Under the pieces are notes generated by a model. The model ran no database searches and was not told where the DNA came from. It saw nothing but the letters and a program-made list of their open reading frames with translations. Shown one piece after another: positions 36,601 to 51,600 of a stretch of 64,000 nt of DNA. Within the stretch, counting starts at the first letter, position 1. Each line of letters starts with the position of its first letter. Origin of the DNA: Phlebotomus papatasi (lineage: Eukaryota > Arthropoda > Insecta > Diptera > Psychodidae). Position numbers and translations under genes: made by a program. The DNA lies in assembly GCF_024763615.1 (NCBI RefSeq), contig NC_077222.1:8060001-8124000 (forward strand). The letters run 5' to 3'.

Positions 36601-39600
36601 GTTTCAAATCCTAACATCTCTCTGACATTTGGTGGTTTTGAAGCTTCTTAGTAAAAATGAATGGAAACAACCGAAACGGTCATGAAATTACTGCTAAAGG
36701 GGCTAAAGGATATCTTAGGGTACTTTGTTTTGACGCACAATAAATCAGTGTTCTGGACGTACCGTATCCCACACACAGGAACTTTCTCATTGCTCGCACT
36801 ATTTTTACCTTCAAAGAACCCAAATTTACTTTAATTTCATGTAAAAACACCTTCAGTGTGAAATGAAAACAAGTTTTTTTTTAATGGAAATTCGCTCAGC
36901 TGACAACTCATTGGCATGCAAGTATCAGAAGAAAACTCAATGGATGGCGCTGCTCCCCATAGGAACAATCTGGAAAACTGTTCCCAAATTTTATTTTTAA
37001 GCTTTTATACCAGAGGTGTGCGAGAACCGTTGAAACCGAATAAACGTCAAAATAAGTTTGCTCAGGTAGCGTTTTGACCATTGACGTACAAGATTTATAT
37101 TGACGTTTTTTCGGTTTTAAACGGTCCTTGCACACCTCTGTTTTATACGAAAAAGTTCAACCAGATTGAACTTTTTCTCATAAAAGCAACCTTCTTTTTC
37201 ATATGGAGATACATACGAATTTGTTGAGAATTTTCTCAGTGGAAATGGCCCATAAAAGTATCCTTTTTTTCATATGGGGTTGAAAATTTTCTAACAAATT
37301 TTTCTCAATGAAAATGGCTCATTTTAAGTGTTCCTATCAAATAAAGCTTTTGACATTTGAAGGTATTTAATTTATCGATAAGACAGGCAGGTCAGTCACG
37401 AAGTATTTTCAACGATTTTTTTTTTGGAAAATCCGGAAATGTTGCTGTAAAAATTGACATTTAAAGAAGAATTGCACAGAAAGTAATTAGTTTCGTATAC
37501 ACACATTTCAGACCAGTTTTCAGCTATGAATACACGAGGCTTAGGATAAGGATACAGAAAATGTAGAAGGTTTAGAAAGTTTTTTAGAAGGAATACAAGC
37601 AAGATGTTGATATCTGTAAGAGTTTCCATAAATTCATCAATGCTGGATCAACGGTTATATCCAGTATGTGCCAAACAGTCCTAATGTGCTTCGCAAGTTA
37701 GTTATTCAGTTTTCAAAGGATCTAGACTTCTAACAGGAGTCTAGATCATGTCTAGATCTAGTCGTGTTTTCTTCAGACAACAAGAAATCTTAAAGCAATT
37801 TAAATATTTAGTATCAAAATTAAAGCAGTTGTAGGCTAATAACACTTCATATTCCAGGCTTTTCTCGAAATTTTCTAGTTTTACAGGTATCAAAGCAAGT
37901 TTTAAAGGTTCTCGAGACAAAATTAAACAAACCCTGAAGGAGTTTGACAGTTCTGTTCGTTCTGTTACACTCTTAGGGTTTTTTTCTTTTGATTTCCTTT
38001 TCCTTAACCTAACATAACCTAATATCACAGACAAAGAAGGCTTCTCTCAAATTGAGCCTTAGGACCCCTTATTTTGTTAACCCCACCGCGGCCGAAGTTG
38101 TTTTGGTCTCCAAAATTCTGGAAGTGGACGATTCAGATGATCATCAGATACCCCTTTCAAATGCTGACTTGACAGTTCTCAAAGAGTTTAGGGTTTTTTT
38201 TTTGGAAAAATAGAAAGGTACTTTCTGGTCTTGAAACATGTTGTTCATCGAAGTATTTGGAAGTGGTCCTTTTGAGGCTTGGTTATTTCTAAACCAATCA
38301 TTTGGTATCACTATGGCTCTGTTTAGTACTCTGGTTCATCTTCTGACGTCCTTGTACTCATTATATTTAGAGCATTTATATTTAGTCGTTGGAAGGTCGT
38401 TTTAGGGCACTTACCACCTGGGTGTTCTGCAAGGCAATTAACACATCTGAGTTTGTGTCCGCACCACATCTTGACGAGGTGTGCCTAAATTGTTGGCAGT
38501 TGAAGCAGTGCGACAGGTTACTCTTTATCTTATACGGGTTGTAGATCTGAGGCTTAGCCATATGTCTTAAATCCTCTAATTCCTTATCAGGCAAGATTTT
38601 TTAAGAAATTGTTGCTTAGTATTGGATATCAAGAGCGAACGAAAATTGTTCGTTATTTAGATTTTTGAGGCGTTCGGGAACTGGACTAAACCTCCAGATC
38701 GAAACCGGATTATGGAAACGAGACCGTTAGACTTATAAATTGTCAAGTTTGGGAAGATTGTGAGATAACAGATGGACAGTAGTTATATAGGGGTAATATT
38801 TACACCGATTTTGGATCAATACTGTAGGGCAAAATTAACATTTCCGGAATGTTATTTTAACTTTTTCGGATTTCTCTCAGTGAAGGTTAATTAATCTTTC
38901 TTGGCTTTTTCTCCCGAAGTATACGCTTAAATGTTAATTTCTCTGAAAGGACCAGATTTTGAAAGAATTCTTGGTGAGCCTTTTTCTCACTAGTGAATGA
39001 AGCAAGGGTCTAAATATTCTTCGTACTTTGAGCAACTTCACAAAATGAAAGAAACTGTGCGTAGTCTTATTTTCCCTGGCTTTCCAAACGAGACAGTCTG
39101 TATACCAAAAATTTCTGTAGCTTACTCTTGGGGCAAATACATTGGGCATGGCGTTTTTATTTGCACACACCTTGCGGAGATGTCGATTTGAAAAGAAATA
39201 ACAGCGATATTCAAGGGAAAATAAATAATTCACATTATGCTGTTGACGGAGTGACATGAAAGAGGTTTTATATTTTTGTTACAAATATTATTTCGAAGGA
39301 ATGCAAAAAGAGAGAGAGATGTAGAAAAAAAATGTTCAATATATTTTAGTGACTGCCCAGCAATGACCTGATTTTTGGGTGAGAGAAGAGAAAAAAAAAT
39401 ATCTTTTTGATTGTTTATCAATCATCAAATCATATTTTTCATGCATAATTGGCTTTTTGTTGTGATTTATCACATAAAGCTAATGGGGAATGAAATCTAA
39501 TATTTCACACAATGCAAAATCAAGGTTGGTATGGTTTTCAAGGGGGCTCACCGAGTTTTGCGATTGAAGCCTAATTATATTTATTGATAATTAAAAGTTT

Positions 39601-42600
39601 GAATGACTCTATGTTTGCATAGTGCTTTGTGGTAAATTGTGAAGTTGTTCAATTTCAAGTACATTTTGTGCATTGGATGTATATGGATGCTGGAAGCGAA
39701 AAAAAAAACTCCCATTCATGTCCTAACTCCATACGTCCATTGTTAATAAAATTTGATTCGGGAGCTACTAAGTACGCGTGCTGAAAAATTTTTAAAAGTT
39801 AAAATTTTGCAGACATTGTACGCCAATATCAAGCCAAATATGTGGAGGCAATTTAATGTGCTGAAAGTAATAATATTCATGATCTACATTTCAATTCGAT
39901 TATTCAACCAGAGCAACTCTCTGTGACTCCTAAAATACAATTCACGCGCGAGATGTAAAAGAATTTCACTATCACTTTGCCCAGTGGCCGCGGGTGTGAT
40001 TCTGGTTTTCTCATTGAAGTAATAAGCATATAAAAAAGAGTAAAATAAAAATAAAAATAAACTCGATCAAGTTATTATTTCACTTTTCACTTATACTCTT
40101 TCACTCCTTAGTTGTGTATACCTTCTCTGGCATCTCGCCTTCAGACTTTCCTTCCATGTAAATTGTAAGAGAGATAATAATTATTATGTATTACGTGACT
40201 GGTCTTGCTGTCTCTATGAGATTATGACTCCAAATGACCTTGTTATGAATTTTCTGCAACTGTGGCTACAGTGTGGCTTTCTGCATTAGCATTAAGTCGT
40301 TTCTTTCTCGGATGAGTAAGAGATAATGCGACACGATTTTATGCATTTTTCAAGAGAGTAAACAAACCGACCACTTTCCTGAACAGCAGAACTATCTTTC
40401 GTTCTATGGCGATGCTTTATTTTTAAGGGCTTTAAGTGAGAGAAAGGTTTGGCTTGACACATCTTAAATATAGGTAATTTTCAAAGTTTTTCTTCATACA
40501 ACAAAATCTGGAACAAATTGAGCGTGGAAACTGCAAAACTATAAAAAATTGAAGTAAGGACACAAACCTACATAAGATTACATAAGATTAGTTAAAAGGT
40601 ATGTGTCTCGGATGACTATCAAAATTTTAATATATAACCGTTTTGGTGATTAATAATTTACTAAAATTTTCAGCTAGTATTGAAAGAATAAAACTGACTA
40701 ATCTTTTTATTAAAACGCCAATATATAAATATATTCAGAAATTACGATTTAAAATAAAAATCACAAATTTTTTTTTTTTTAAGTTTATGGTATAGTTGTA
40801 GTTGGATATACACAGAGTGCATAACTTTTTCTATCTGAAGTTTTTTCAGTTAGTCTAATATTATTTTTCTGAAGAGCATTAGGTTCTTGCAAAAAAAGCA
40901 TAAGAATTACATTCAAAATAGAATTGTAAAGAATCTCAGTTAAACCCAATTTACATAAAATTAACCCTGAAATTCATAATTATTTCATCCTTAATAAGTC
41001 CAGTTAGTCACTCTCAATCGCAATCAATTGAAGAAGTGTCTTATATAAAGAGAATTCTATTCAATTTATTAAAAGAATACAATAAAATTTTATATTTAAA
41101 TTGTAAAATTGAAGCTTTAAACCATCTAGCCATTTTTATAGCTACATGGTTTGTATCTTAGCATAAATTTTTATGGTTTTTAATATTTACCTTTTTTGCA
41201 TTGAAGAAATCTGTTATATGACAACGAATCGAGTTATACGCTTTTGTATAATACAGAGTGTCAACTTCCTGTTTTGTCATTTTTTACTGCCTGAAAAATA
41301 TTCTATTTATCAAACAGAAAATAAAATCTAATACATTTTGGTTTTTAATAATATTCTTAAAAGGACTATACGTTACAACGTATAGTTGTAATGATTCAGC
41401 TAACACCTCTAAAACTCAACGCAATTATTTATTTTTGAGAAGATCTAACTACTTAAAAAAATATACGAAAATTAGGCAAATGTTACCGCTTTGTGGCGAA
41501 TAGCGAAACTAATATGACATGATTAAGCCTTAACACAAAGTACGTAATTAAGACATTTGTAAAAGTCCTTAATCAAGTAGTTTTTGTTAAGGATATGAAA
41601 AGTATTTTTATTAAGTGCTTAATTAAAGACTTATGACTAAGCACTTACTAAGCAGTCTCCCTAAAAGGTATAAAACATTTCTTTCAGTTTCTCAGACCTT
41701 CTTTATTTCTCATAAAAATACTAAAAACACTTTGGAAACCTTAAAAAAATTAACATGTCGCTTCTAGTTTGTTATTAGGATGCAGACACATTTTTTTCAA
41801 GCTTTGAATACTGTAGCTGAAGCTTTAAAGATGTATTCCAGATGGATCAGTACGAGAAGAAATCAATAGAATGATCGATTAAAATTATAATATTGAAAAT
41901 ATTGCAAAGTAAAATGTAGACGCCCTGATTATGCGCTAGTGACACTTATAGAGGATTAATCGATCTTTAGGAATTTTATGAGTAACTTGTTGGAAATTTA
42001 CATTCTAGAATCGCAAGTTCAAGGAATAAATAGAAATATTTAACAGAATTTGGAGATATTTGTTAGTAAAAGAACATTCTCAAATTACAAAAAGAATGAT
42101 ATTTAGTCGTCGTTGATAGTCCTGATCATAATTTTTTATACATTTATCATTAAATATTTGGAAAATTTTGTGAATGACTACACACATTTAATAACATTTT
42201 GAGGTTGTATTTTCTTGGAAATCGGATTAACTCATCTCTTTCTATCCAATGGTTAACATGCGCCCATGTCATTTTCTATTACAATTCCCCTTCTTTGCCA
42301 CCAAATGTCACTGTTTTAACCTTAAAAAGCCCTTATTAAGGGCTTAATAAGTACTTATTAAGGACTTATTTTATGCACTTGGGCAAAGCACTTTTTTAGG
42401 AGCATGGTTAATGCCTTTAATATTATCTCATTGTGCAAGTAACAGCTTAACTTATGTTAGCCGCGTAATGGTTAACCCTGACTATTTAGAGGACAAAATA
42501 ACTTCCTTGAATCATAAAAATTGTTTTTACATTTAGAACATCGGTGCCTGACTCGTCCTTATAGGGTTAACATGTGCCCATGTCATTTCCGCCTCTTTAC

Positions 42601-45600
42601 CGCCAGATGTCACTACTTTAGTTTAAATATATCTTAATGAAGGACTTAATCACAGGAAAACAGACTGGGCTTTTATACATGGTCATTGCTTTTCTACGCC
42701 TTTATTGCTTTTTTACATGCGGTAAAAATATTTTAAAAAATCACAGCACAAAACCATTTTTTACACTTTTCTGATGTTTTTTACATTATGAGACAATATT
42801 CTTTAAAAAGAAAGCGATTAGTAAACTTTGCCAATAGTGAATACCGTGGGCCAAGAGCAAAAAGCGATTGATCGGTCAATTGTTCTTTTCTTCACAGTTC
42901 CATATCACATTGTCCGTTAACATTCTCTATTTAAATTCAGTGTTCGAACCAAGTTCTAAATTTCATCGACCATCATCGTATTCAACTGATGACAGGAAAA
43001 ATCAAAACGAAGGAGTTTTTACTAATAAAACCCTTGTGAAAACTTTTCAAATTAATTTAAAATGAGTCTAAGCATTAGTGAAATTAAAGTTTAGTACAAA
43101 ATATATGTGAATATTGTGAAGTATATTGCTTCTGAAGACCTGAAATTATTTCACAACTTCGACATTTTTTCTCGACTAGAGGCGCTGCGTTCACGGAGTT
43201 CCAGATTCGAAAGCAGTGAAGGCGTCATATTGACATTTCTATTGCTTGTTCGAAAAGCAATGAAAAAGACAAAAAGCCTAGTCTGTTCACTGTGAATACG
43301 TACATATTAAGGACTTCATTTATGAATTTTAAGAAATGTATTGTTTTAAGAGCATACACTATGCCTTTAATTACAACTCTGGTTTTTACCAGAGTTAAAA
43401 CGATGAAATTGATCCTTTGGCAAAGGATAAATCAAATTAACATGTTCTATCATGATAAATGTGCATTCAGAGTTCGAAATTTGATCCATTCTTTGCGAAA
43501 GGATTAAATTTGGATCAATTCAGGGCAGAGCATTCTCATACATTTTCCGTACAAAAATGTGGTATATTTTTACTTAAGTGGTTTTTTAGTTTTTTTTTTT
43601 TATAAAACCAAATGCAATCATTTTAAAACTTCTACCAAATGAAAGAGTATCTAATGTTATTTTATTAGCACAAAATTTATAATGATTGCACAAGGATAAT
43701 AGTTTCTAAAACCTTTATGAAAAAAAACGTGAAATTCGCAATTTTTGAATTTTTCTATAAAATTTTCTATCTGCAACACCTGTAAAATTTTAAATTCAAT
43801 AAAAATATATTCTCTGTATATGTGGCTGCCATTTCGTGTTATATTTATTTTTGTGGGATCTGAAGCTTAAAAATTATAAAGAATTTAAGAATAAGATACC
43901 ATTTCTAAATTAAAATGCTCCATCCGTTGTTAATCACCCTAGGATCAATTTGATTATTTTATTTTTACCAGTGAACTTTCCGTTAGTAACATCTTAAGTT
44001 ATGTTAAGGGAAAGTACTCTCCCTTTGAACGTTCATGCTTTCAAATAATGAAAATTTCTTTTATAGTTCGCAAGAGACTTACAGATACTTCTCACATAAT
44101 TATTATCAATAATTAGTAATAAGCTAACTAATATTTAATAAAAATGTGTAAGTTTCTTAGGAAAATAAAAGAAAATCATATTATTCGAAGGCATGAACGT
44201 TCGAAGGGAGAGTACTTTCCCCTATACTCATATTATACATTATTAATGATCAACTTTTTATATTAAGATCTACGTCAGAATCACTGAATTATTGTTTCTA
44301 AATTTACGTATTTGAATTGTAATAGATTCTTAGTTGGATTCCAGAACGATCATTGTACTAATTTTCCATTTTTGTAGATATTACTACGACTATCGTTTAA
44401 AATATCAAGAAATTTTAAACAATAATCGTTGTAAAGTTAATTTTTTGCTTGAGAAAAGAGCTTCTTGCTACGATAATCCTGTAAAATATGAAAAAATACT
44501 ATCAAAAGATAAAAAAATAAGTCGAACATGCAAGAATGATTTTGCGGAAAACTATACTACCGAGACACAAATCTCTCGCGCCATTTATTATAATGTAATC
44601 ATATTCTTGCTACTACACAGAAAAAATATTTTGTAAAATTGTTCGTAAATGTTTGTGAAATCCTATGGAGGACTTTCAAAATGCTCGTGAATCATATAAT
44701 CCACAAACAAGTTCGTAAAATTTTGTACTTTCTTCACAAATATTGTTCGTAAAATGATCATTTAACGAACATTTTTTGTACTTTTACAAACATTTGTTCG
44801 TAAATGTTCGTAAACACACAGAAAAATGTTCGTAAAATTTTGTCGTTTGTTCGTATATGTTCGTAAATTTTTGCCAGACAAACAAAATGACAAATGACAA
44901 ATGAACAAATGACAAAATTTTACGAATATTTTTCTGTGTGTTTACGAACATTTACGAACAAATGTTTGTAAAAGTACAAAAAATGTTCGTCAAATGATCA
45001 TTTTACGAACAATGTTTGTGAAAAAGTACAAAATTTTACGAACTTGTTTGTGGGTTATACGATTCAAGAGCATTTCGTAAGTTTTCCCATAGGATTTCAG
45101 AAACATTTACGAACAATTTTACAAAATATTTTTTTCTGTGGATCTCTTGAAAATTGATTTTGTTTGAGAATCGTAATAAAAATGTGTAAATTCGAAAATA
45201 GTAAATGTGTAAGCTAGAATTTATTTTACTAGATTTTATTACTTAATTTATTTACTAAAACTTGCATAGTAGTTTTATAACTCACTTTAAAGTTTGATTT
45301 TAGAAAATTTGAATGGAATACTCTCTTCAGGGCTATTACATGACCTTTTTCCCTTCAAGCCCAAAATCCCTTCAAGAATATGTTTAATATTTGTCATCGA
45401 ATTTGCATAGGAATTTTGAATGGTGTAAGGTGGGCAAAAAGAAAATATATGTCTCTGTAGCCTAAGGGAAGAGTGTTTTTTTTCACCGCATGAGAGTGTG
45501 GCTTCTTAGAAATGTATAAGTCTCATGAGAGGTGCAAAAACTGGAAAATATTCAATATTTTTTCGAGTGCAAAAAAGCAATATGAAATTGCACCAATATT

Positions 45601-48600
45601 AATTGTATTTGATATGTGTGACAGGTGAAAATGTGCTTTTTAGTTCATCATGTGTGTAGGTTGGAGGGAAAAATTTCCCAAGTCAAAAGATATTGGTGTG
45701 ACTAAAGAGAAGGGAGGGAGTTGAGAAGTGTAAGTGGAGTTGCCAAAAAATAGTGGTGAAGTTAATGGATTGAGATACAATTTCGCATGGTATAAAAGAG
45801 CCAGATGGATGGTGCAGAGAGCATAGTCAAGCATCAGCCTTCCAAAGCTTTACAACCAAGCTAATTCACCGAGCTTAAAGAAAGTTCTCTATATATTAAA
45901 TATTACAACAATGGCATTCAAAGTAAGGATAACTTAAAATGGATTTACTGCAAGAGTGAAGAGGATTTATTCACAAAATTGTTTCTTGGATTTTTTGTTG
46001 TTGTTCCTTTAGTTCATCGTGGCTCTTGCCTTTGTGGCCGCTGTCAGTGCTGTTGAGTACCATCATGGTGATTACCATCATCATCAGCCTGTGTACCATC
46101 ATCAGCCAGCTGTGGTCAAGCACCTTCAGCCCGCCCTTGTGAAGCACGTGGAATACGAAGCTCCTGCCAAGTATGAATTCTCCTATTCCGTTCACGATGA
46201 ACACACTGGAGACGTCAAGCAGCAGCACGAGAGCCGTGATGGCGATGTTGTTCACGGATCCTACAGCCTTCTCGATGCTGACGGTCACCACCGTGTGGTT
46301 GAGTACACTGCTGACCACCACAATGGCTTCAACGCTGTGGTTCATCGTGAGCCATCTGGCCACAAGGTCGTTGCTCCCGTTCACAAGGTCGTCGCTGCTC
46401 CAGTCCATCACTACCAGCACGCCGCTCCAGTTGTCCACCACCAGCAACACTATGCTGCCCCTGTCCATCATCAGCAGCACTATTCCGCTCCTGTCCATCA
46501 TCATGTCGTGGCTGCTCCCGTTGCCAAACTGGTCGCCCCTGTCCACCATGTCCCCACCTACCACCATCAGCCCCATCACTACAACAGCCACGTGAGCGTC
46601 CATGCTGCCGGAGTCCACTACCAGCACTAAATTGCTGGCACAAGGCGTCCGAGGACACTCATCATCACCCAAAAACTGCCATGTTGTACATATAGGGAAA
46701 ACGCGCTCGTGTAAATAGTACATTATCATTGTAAAACCAATAAAAAATTAAGAGTTATACAAAAAAGTTTCTTCTTTTCTTTACAATGGGTTTTTTCTTC
46801 GTTCGTTTTTAGTCTTGTTCCCAGATTTTGTATAAAAATGGTACTACAGCGCCTCTGGTTTTTACCATAACAACTTTGCACGTTCTATATCCTAAAACCG
46901 TCGTATATCGCCAAAATGCGATTATGGGCCACTAGCGGTAATCCGAAGACCTTTTAGCGTTCTAACGGTGCTATCACACTAGCATTTTTTTTTTATTTCA
47001 TCTTAAATTCAATTGAGCATTATTAGATTTCTAGAATTTAAACATATCCTAAAGGCCTCGTATATCCCCAAAATACGATAATGGCGCCACTAACGGTAAT
47101 CCGAAGACCTTTTAATTCATTAAGGACGATTGGAACACCGGTCACCGGTGTCCCATAAAGAAAATAATTTTTCCCAAATACTTAAAGTTATTTTTTTCTT
47201 ATGTTTATATGCAATTGCAAAGTAGAAGGTTGAATGAATCTAGGATATTTTTTACAAGTCTCCAGCTATTTGCTATATAGTAAATATTTAAGCTCAAAAA
47301 TTACTAATTTTTTAATTCTCATATTGAAAAATTATTTTAAATATTTTTTATACTTCCAATTTTTTTTAAGCAAACCCGTTTTAGAAAAAGAAACTACAAT
47401 ACTCATACATAATATTTTTCATTAGACTAAAAATTATTTTTTATTGGTACAGTCAGAAAAATTACTTAAATTTTTAGGCTATTTTTTGTCCATATCGCTC
47501 GTAGAGGTAAAATAATGCACCGAATCAGACTCTGTTGGATTTTCCAAAGTCAGATATAAGACGTTTCATTGATTTTGTTTATTGGTTAAATTTTTATTGT
47601 TGATTTTCGGTCCGGAAAAAGTGTCTCGTCGTTATAGGGTTAAAGTTTTAACGGTGCTATCACACTAGGATTTTCACGATTTAATTTTAAATTTAATTGA
47701 GCCAATTGAGTATTATAAGATTTCTAGAATTTACTTGAAAATTCTCACTGTACTTATTTTTTTTTGGTCACAAATAATTATTAATTACGAGTAAATAACT
47801 TTAATAAGAACAATTTTCTTCAAAAGACTACTTGTTCAACTGCAATAAAATTGAAATTTATGAGCAATTTTAACATTTTAATTTGCTGAATTCAAATTTA
47901 ATTGAGCAACCACATTTATGCTATTTTAGCATGTTTAAACATGTTTTAGTGGGCCAAGTATTAGTTTATATCAATAAATAAGCGAAAATCTGTCATTTCA
48001 AATGATTTTTATTGCAAAATAATGCATAGGAACAATTAATCTGAAAATTAAATTGAATTTACAAATTGAAAAAAATCCTAGTGTGATAGCACGGTAAGGA
48101 CCTTGACGGACATGAGGATTAGCCGAGAGACGGCTTAGCGTAATTATATACGAAACAATGAACATACTACTTTTCCATAATTTTCCACTAATCCGTCTCT
48201 CAGCTTAAGTCGTAAGTGTGTCAAGGATCTAACGGCGTTATCACACTTGCACATTAAAATTTTAATGTGATTCACATTAATTGTCGCTTGTGAGCGTTCA
48301 AATATGTTATTTGTGTCTTTGAGTCACTTAATATTTGGGGTTTTTCTATTTATTGATAAAGAAGTGGACTTGGCCTGCAAAAATAAGTTTAAATTTACCT
48401 AAAGCATAAATATTTTTCACATTAAATTAAAGAGAAAATCGCATTAATTTTTCGCATTAATGCTATAAATCACTTTATATCAAATTTTGCGGGCCAAGTC
48501 TACCTTTTTATCAACAAATAGATCAAATTTTGAATATAAAATGATTCAAACACACAAATTACATATTTGGACTCTCACCAGCGACAATTAATGTGAATAA

Positions 48601-51600
48601 TATTAAAATTTTAATGTTCAAGTGTGATAACACAGTAAGAGTTGTATATTCTTCAAAGGTCTCAAAAGTAATGAAAAAAGTACGACTTCTCCATTATTGA
48701 ATATTTTGTGAAGAATTTTGTAGGTTCTTAAGACTAGATAACTTTGTAAAATGCGACTACAGCGCCATTAGTGATCATTTGAAGAACTTTGCATGTTCTA
48801 CAAGTTGTATACTTATAGAACACGCAACGTTTTCATCATTAGCGGTCCTTTTTCAAGAATTATTAAAATACTTAATGCTATAACTTTCGCGAAAAGGCGA
48901 TTATGGCACCGCTAACGATCGTGTGAAGAACTTAGCATGTTCCACGAGCTGTATACTACTCAAAAGTCCAACTTTTTCATCAATGACTATTTTCAAAATA
49001 ATTCTGTAATTTTGTGAAGGCTTAGGGTAAGTGTGCAAAATTCCGTCCAGCTTGCAATTTCGGCCACAGTTTTTGTTACTCGAATTTCCATGAATTTTTA
49101 GTTTTTGCACACACTAGAGATTATACAATTCAAAAAATAACAAAAAATGTCGATTCCACTAACAAGATGATCTGAAAAAGACTTTAGAGAATTCCGGAAG
49201 GGCAAGGAACTATGAGATTGGAGGTGGCCGGAATAGGCAGCAAATGCTATGTCTACATTTTTATTAATTTTAAAATGTATTAAGAAATAATTTAGAGAAA
49301 ATAAAGACGATAGAGTGTCTACAAGCTTCCAAGCAACACTACTTATAAAAAAGTAGCAAAAAAATCAATTCGTATTAAAAATATTACATTTCAGAAAGCA
49401 TTTTACACTCGCGTATTTTTCTTGTATTTAAGAAGTTTTCAAATTATATTTAAAGAATTTTCACTAAACAGTAACATTCTAGAAGAGTCAAGGAGCAAAC
49501 TTATGTAATTCTCTTCAGAAAAATATGAACTTAATGTGTTGAATCTTCTGTCGAAGTTAAAGAGTCTGGAAATGGTTTTGAATTAGGACATTTACCCTAG
49601 ATTATTGGTATATCCAACCTTGAGAGTCATTACGATCTATAAGATATCCTTTTATTCATAATATTACTCGTAGATCTTTTTGTATCCCAGTACATGTTCT
49701 TGTCTTTTAATTTACATTAATATACACGTCAATGTTTCAGCAAAAAGAGACCAAAAATTTGGAACAGTTTTCATTACAACTTATAAAAGTTTTCTAGGTT
49801 AGAGTTGACTAAAAGATTCTAAAATCTATAGAATGATATTTAGTATACATTGACCAAATGACATTTCTAGATTCAGTAAGATTTCCAGATTGTTTTGAGT
49901 TACTACCACCTAAATCTTGCATTGATTAAATAAGGTTAGGTGTAACTTAACCTCACATTTCCAAGCTAACCACTTGACAAATTATTCAATGGAACTGAAT
50001 AATTTGGCATAAATAATTCAAGAATTTTCTGATTTTCCCAACAGAATAAATTTATTCTTGACGTTATTTAATGGAATTCATTCTCTAATTTCATCAGGAA
50101 GATCTTTTGTAGCGTGCACGTGCAGAATATTTCGAGTGGGAAGCACTCTAAAAACGCTAAATACAATTAAAATAGATTTCATTGAGCTAATTGGACAAAA
50201 AGATCATAGAAAAGTTACAGTCTAGAAATTAAGTAATTATATCGTCTTTTTTTTATTTCTTGGTTTCTTAATTTCTTGGCTTTAAGAACTTTTGTCATTG
50301 GTGTTTGATTAAACATAACCTCACATTTTATAATAACGTCTTTCATCTTATAAAGTTTATATCTATAATTTTCATTTGATACTTTTCCCCTAGATAATGT
50401 AATATAAAGTATTAAAAGGCTTTTTTGCATGCTATTACATCTTCTTAATTAATTCAAATGGAATTAATTAACATAAAATTTGATTTTGTTCAAATATTCT
50501 TCCGCTTATTAATTTTTGCGCAATGCTTTGTTTACAACAACAAAAAAAGAGAATATTTAATTATTCTCGTAAAACAATTTTCTTTTTTGGCATATTTTTC
50601 GAAATATCTATCACATTTAAATTACATTTTCATCAAGTGAATGCATCATTTTAATATTAATTAGGTTCGGCGGTGGTTATGCGTATATTCTGGCATATTA
50701 CTTTTCTCAATTACTAGACATATTCTATATGCTGTACATGTTACAATGTTCTAACCGACCGTAATGTTTGGAATTTCGTTATGTGCATAATGGATGGTCT
50801 ATGGGGTGTGTATACATTATTTAAAAGCAGAGTATTTTGCGATGAATTTACATAAATACTTTATAGAAAATCGTTTGATGTCTATGTAATTTATATTTAA
50901 AGCTTTTGCAAATCAATTTTGTTTCTCAATTAGTCTCCCAACGGTGGTATACACTTTAATTGTAATTTAATATTCTCCCACGGAGCTCGTCTAATTTTAG
51001 TATATAAAATAAGGAAGGAAGTTATTGGACATTTGATAGACTAATGCTCCATTGCAGAATTGGTGGACTTTATTTTGGGATAGGAGAAAAAGCGAAATCC
51101 CGTAATATTTGCAGAGAATTACCGCGTATAAGATGAAGTATTTATGTCTATGTCAGATAACACTGAATTTAGACATTATACATAGATTCCATGAATAAGT
51201 AATGGATAACTGTTGGTACTGTTGAATCCATTAACAATATCAAATAGTTGTAAACTCATGGGATATTGATAAAATAAACCTATATGTAAATAAACTTATC
51301 TAATATGCATGCATTAGTATGTTTTGATTGTAAAACCACCCCAACTGTGAAATGTGTGCAAATTTTCCATGCTTAATTATTTTGTTAAATTAGAATATCA
51401 CATTTTTGGTTTAATTACTGTTTAATTATTTCAAATATGAATATAATTTTATCTGCCAAATAAATATGTGCATTCGACATCCGCAATCTGACATTCCACA
51501 AATATTTTCTGATTTATAAAATTCACAATATATGTATGTACCATCAAATTCACAAATGCAATTCCACTTACCGATATTGAATACGGAAAATTTAATGAGA

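Noticed and set aside
45971..46729. 252-codon antisense frame over the cuticular gene, rich in Val, Asp and Met
   Set aside because: A shadow of the His/Val/Pro-rich coding strand; it has no domain and crosses the true intron and UTR.
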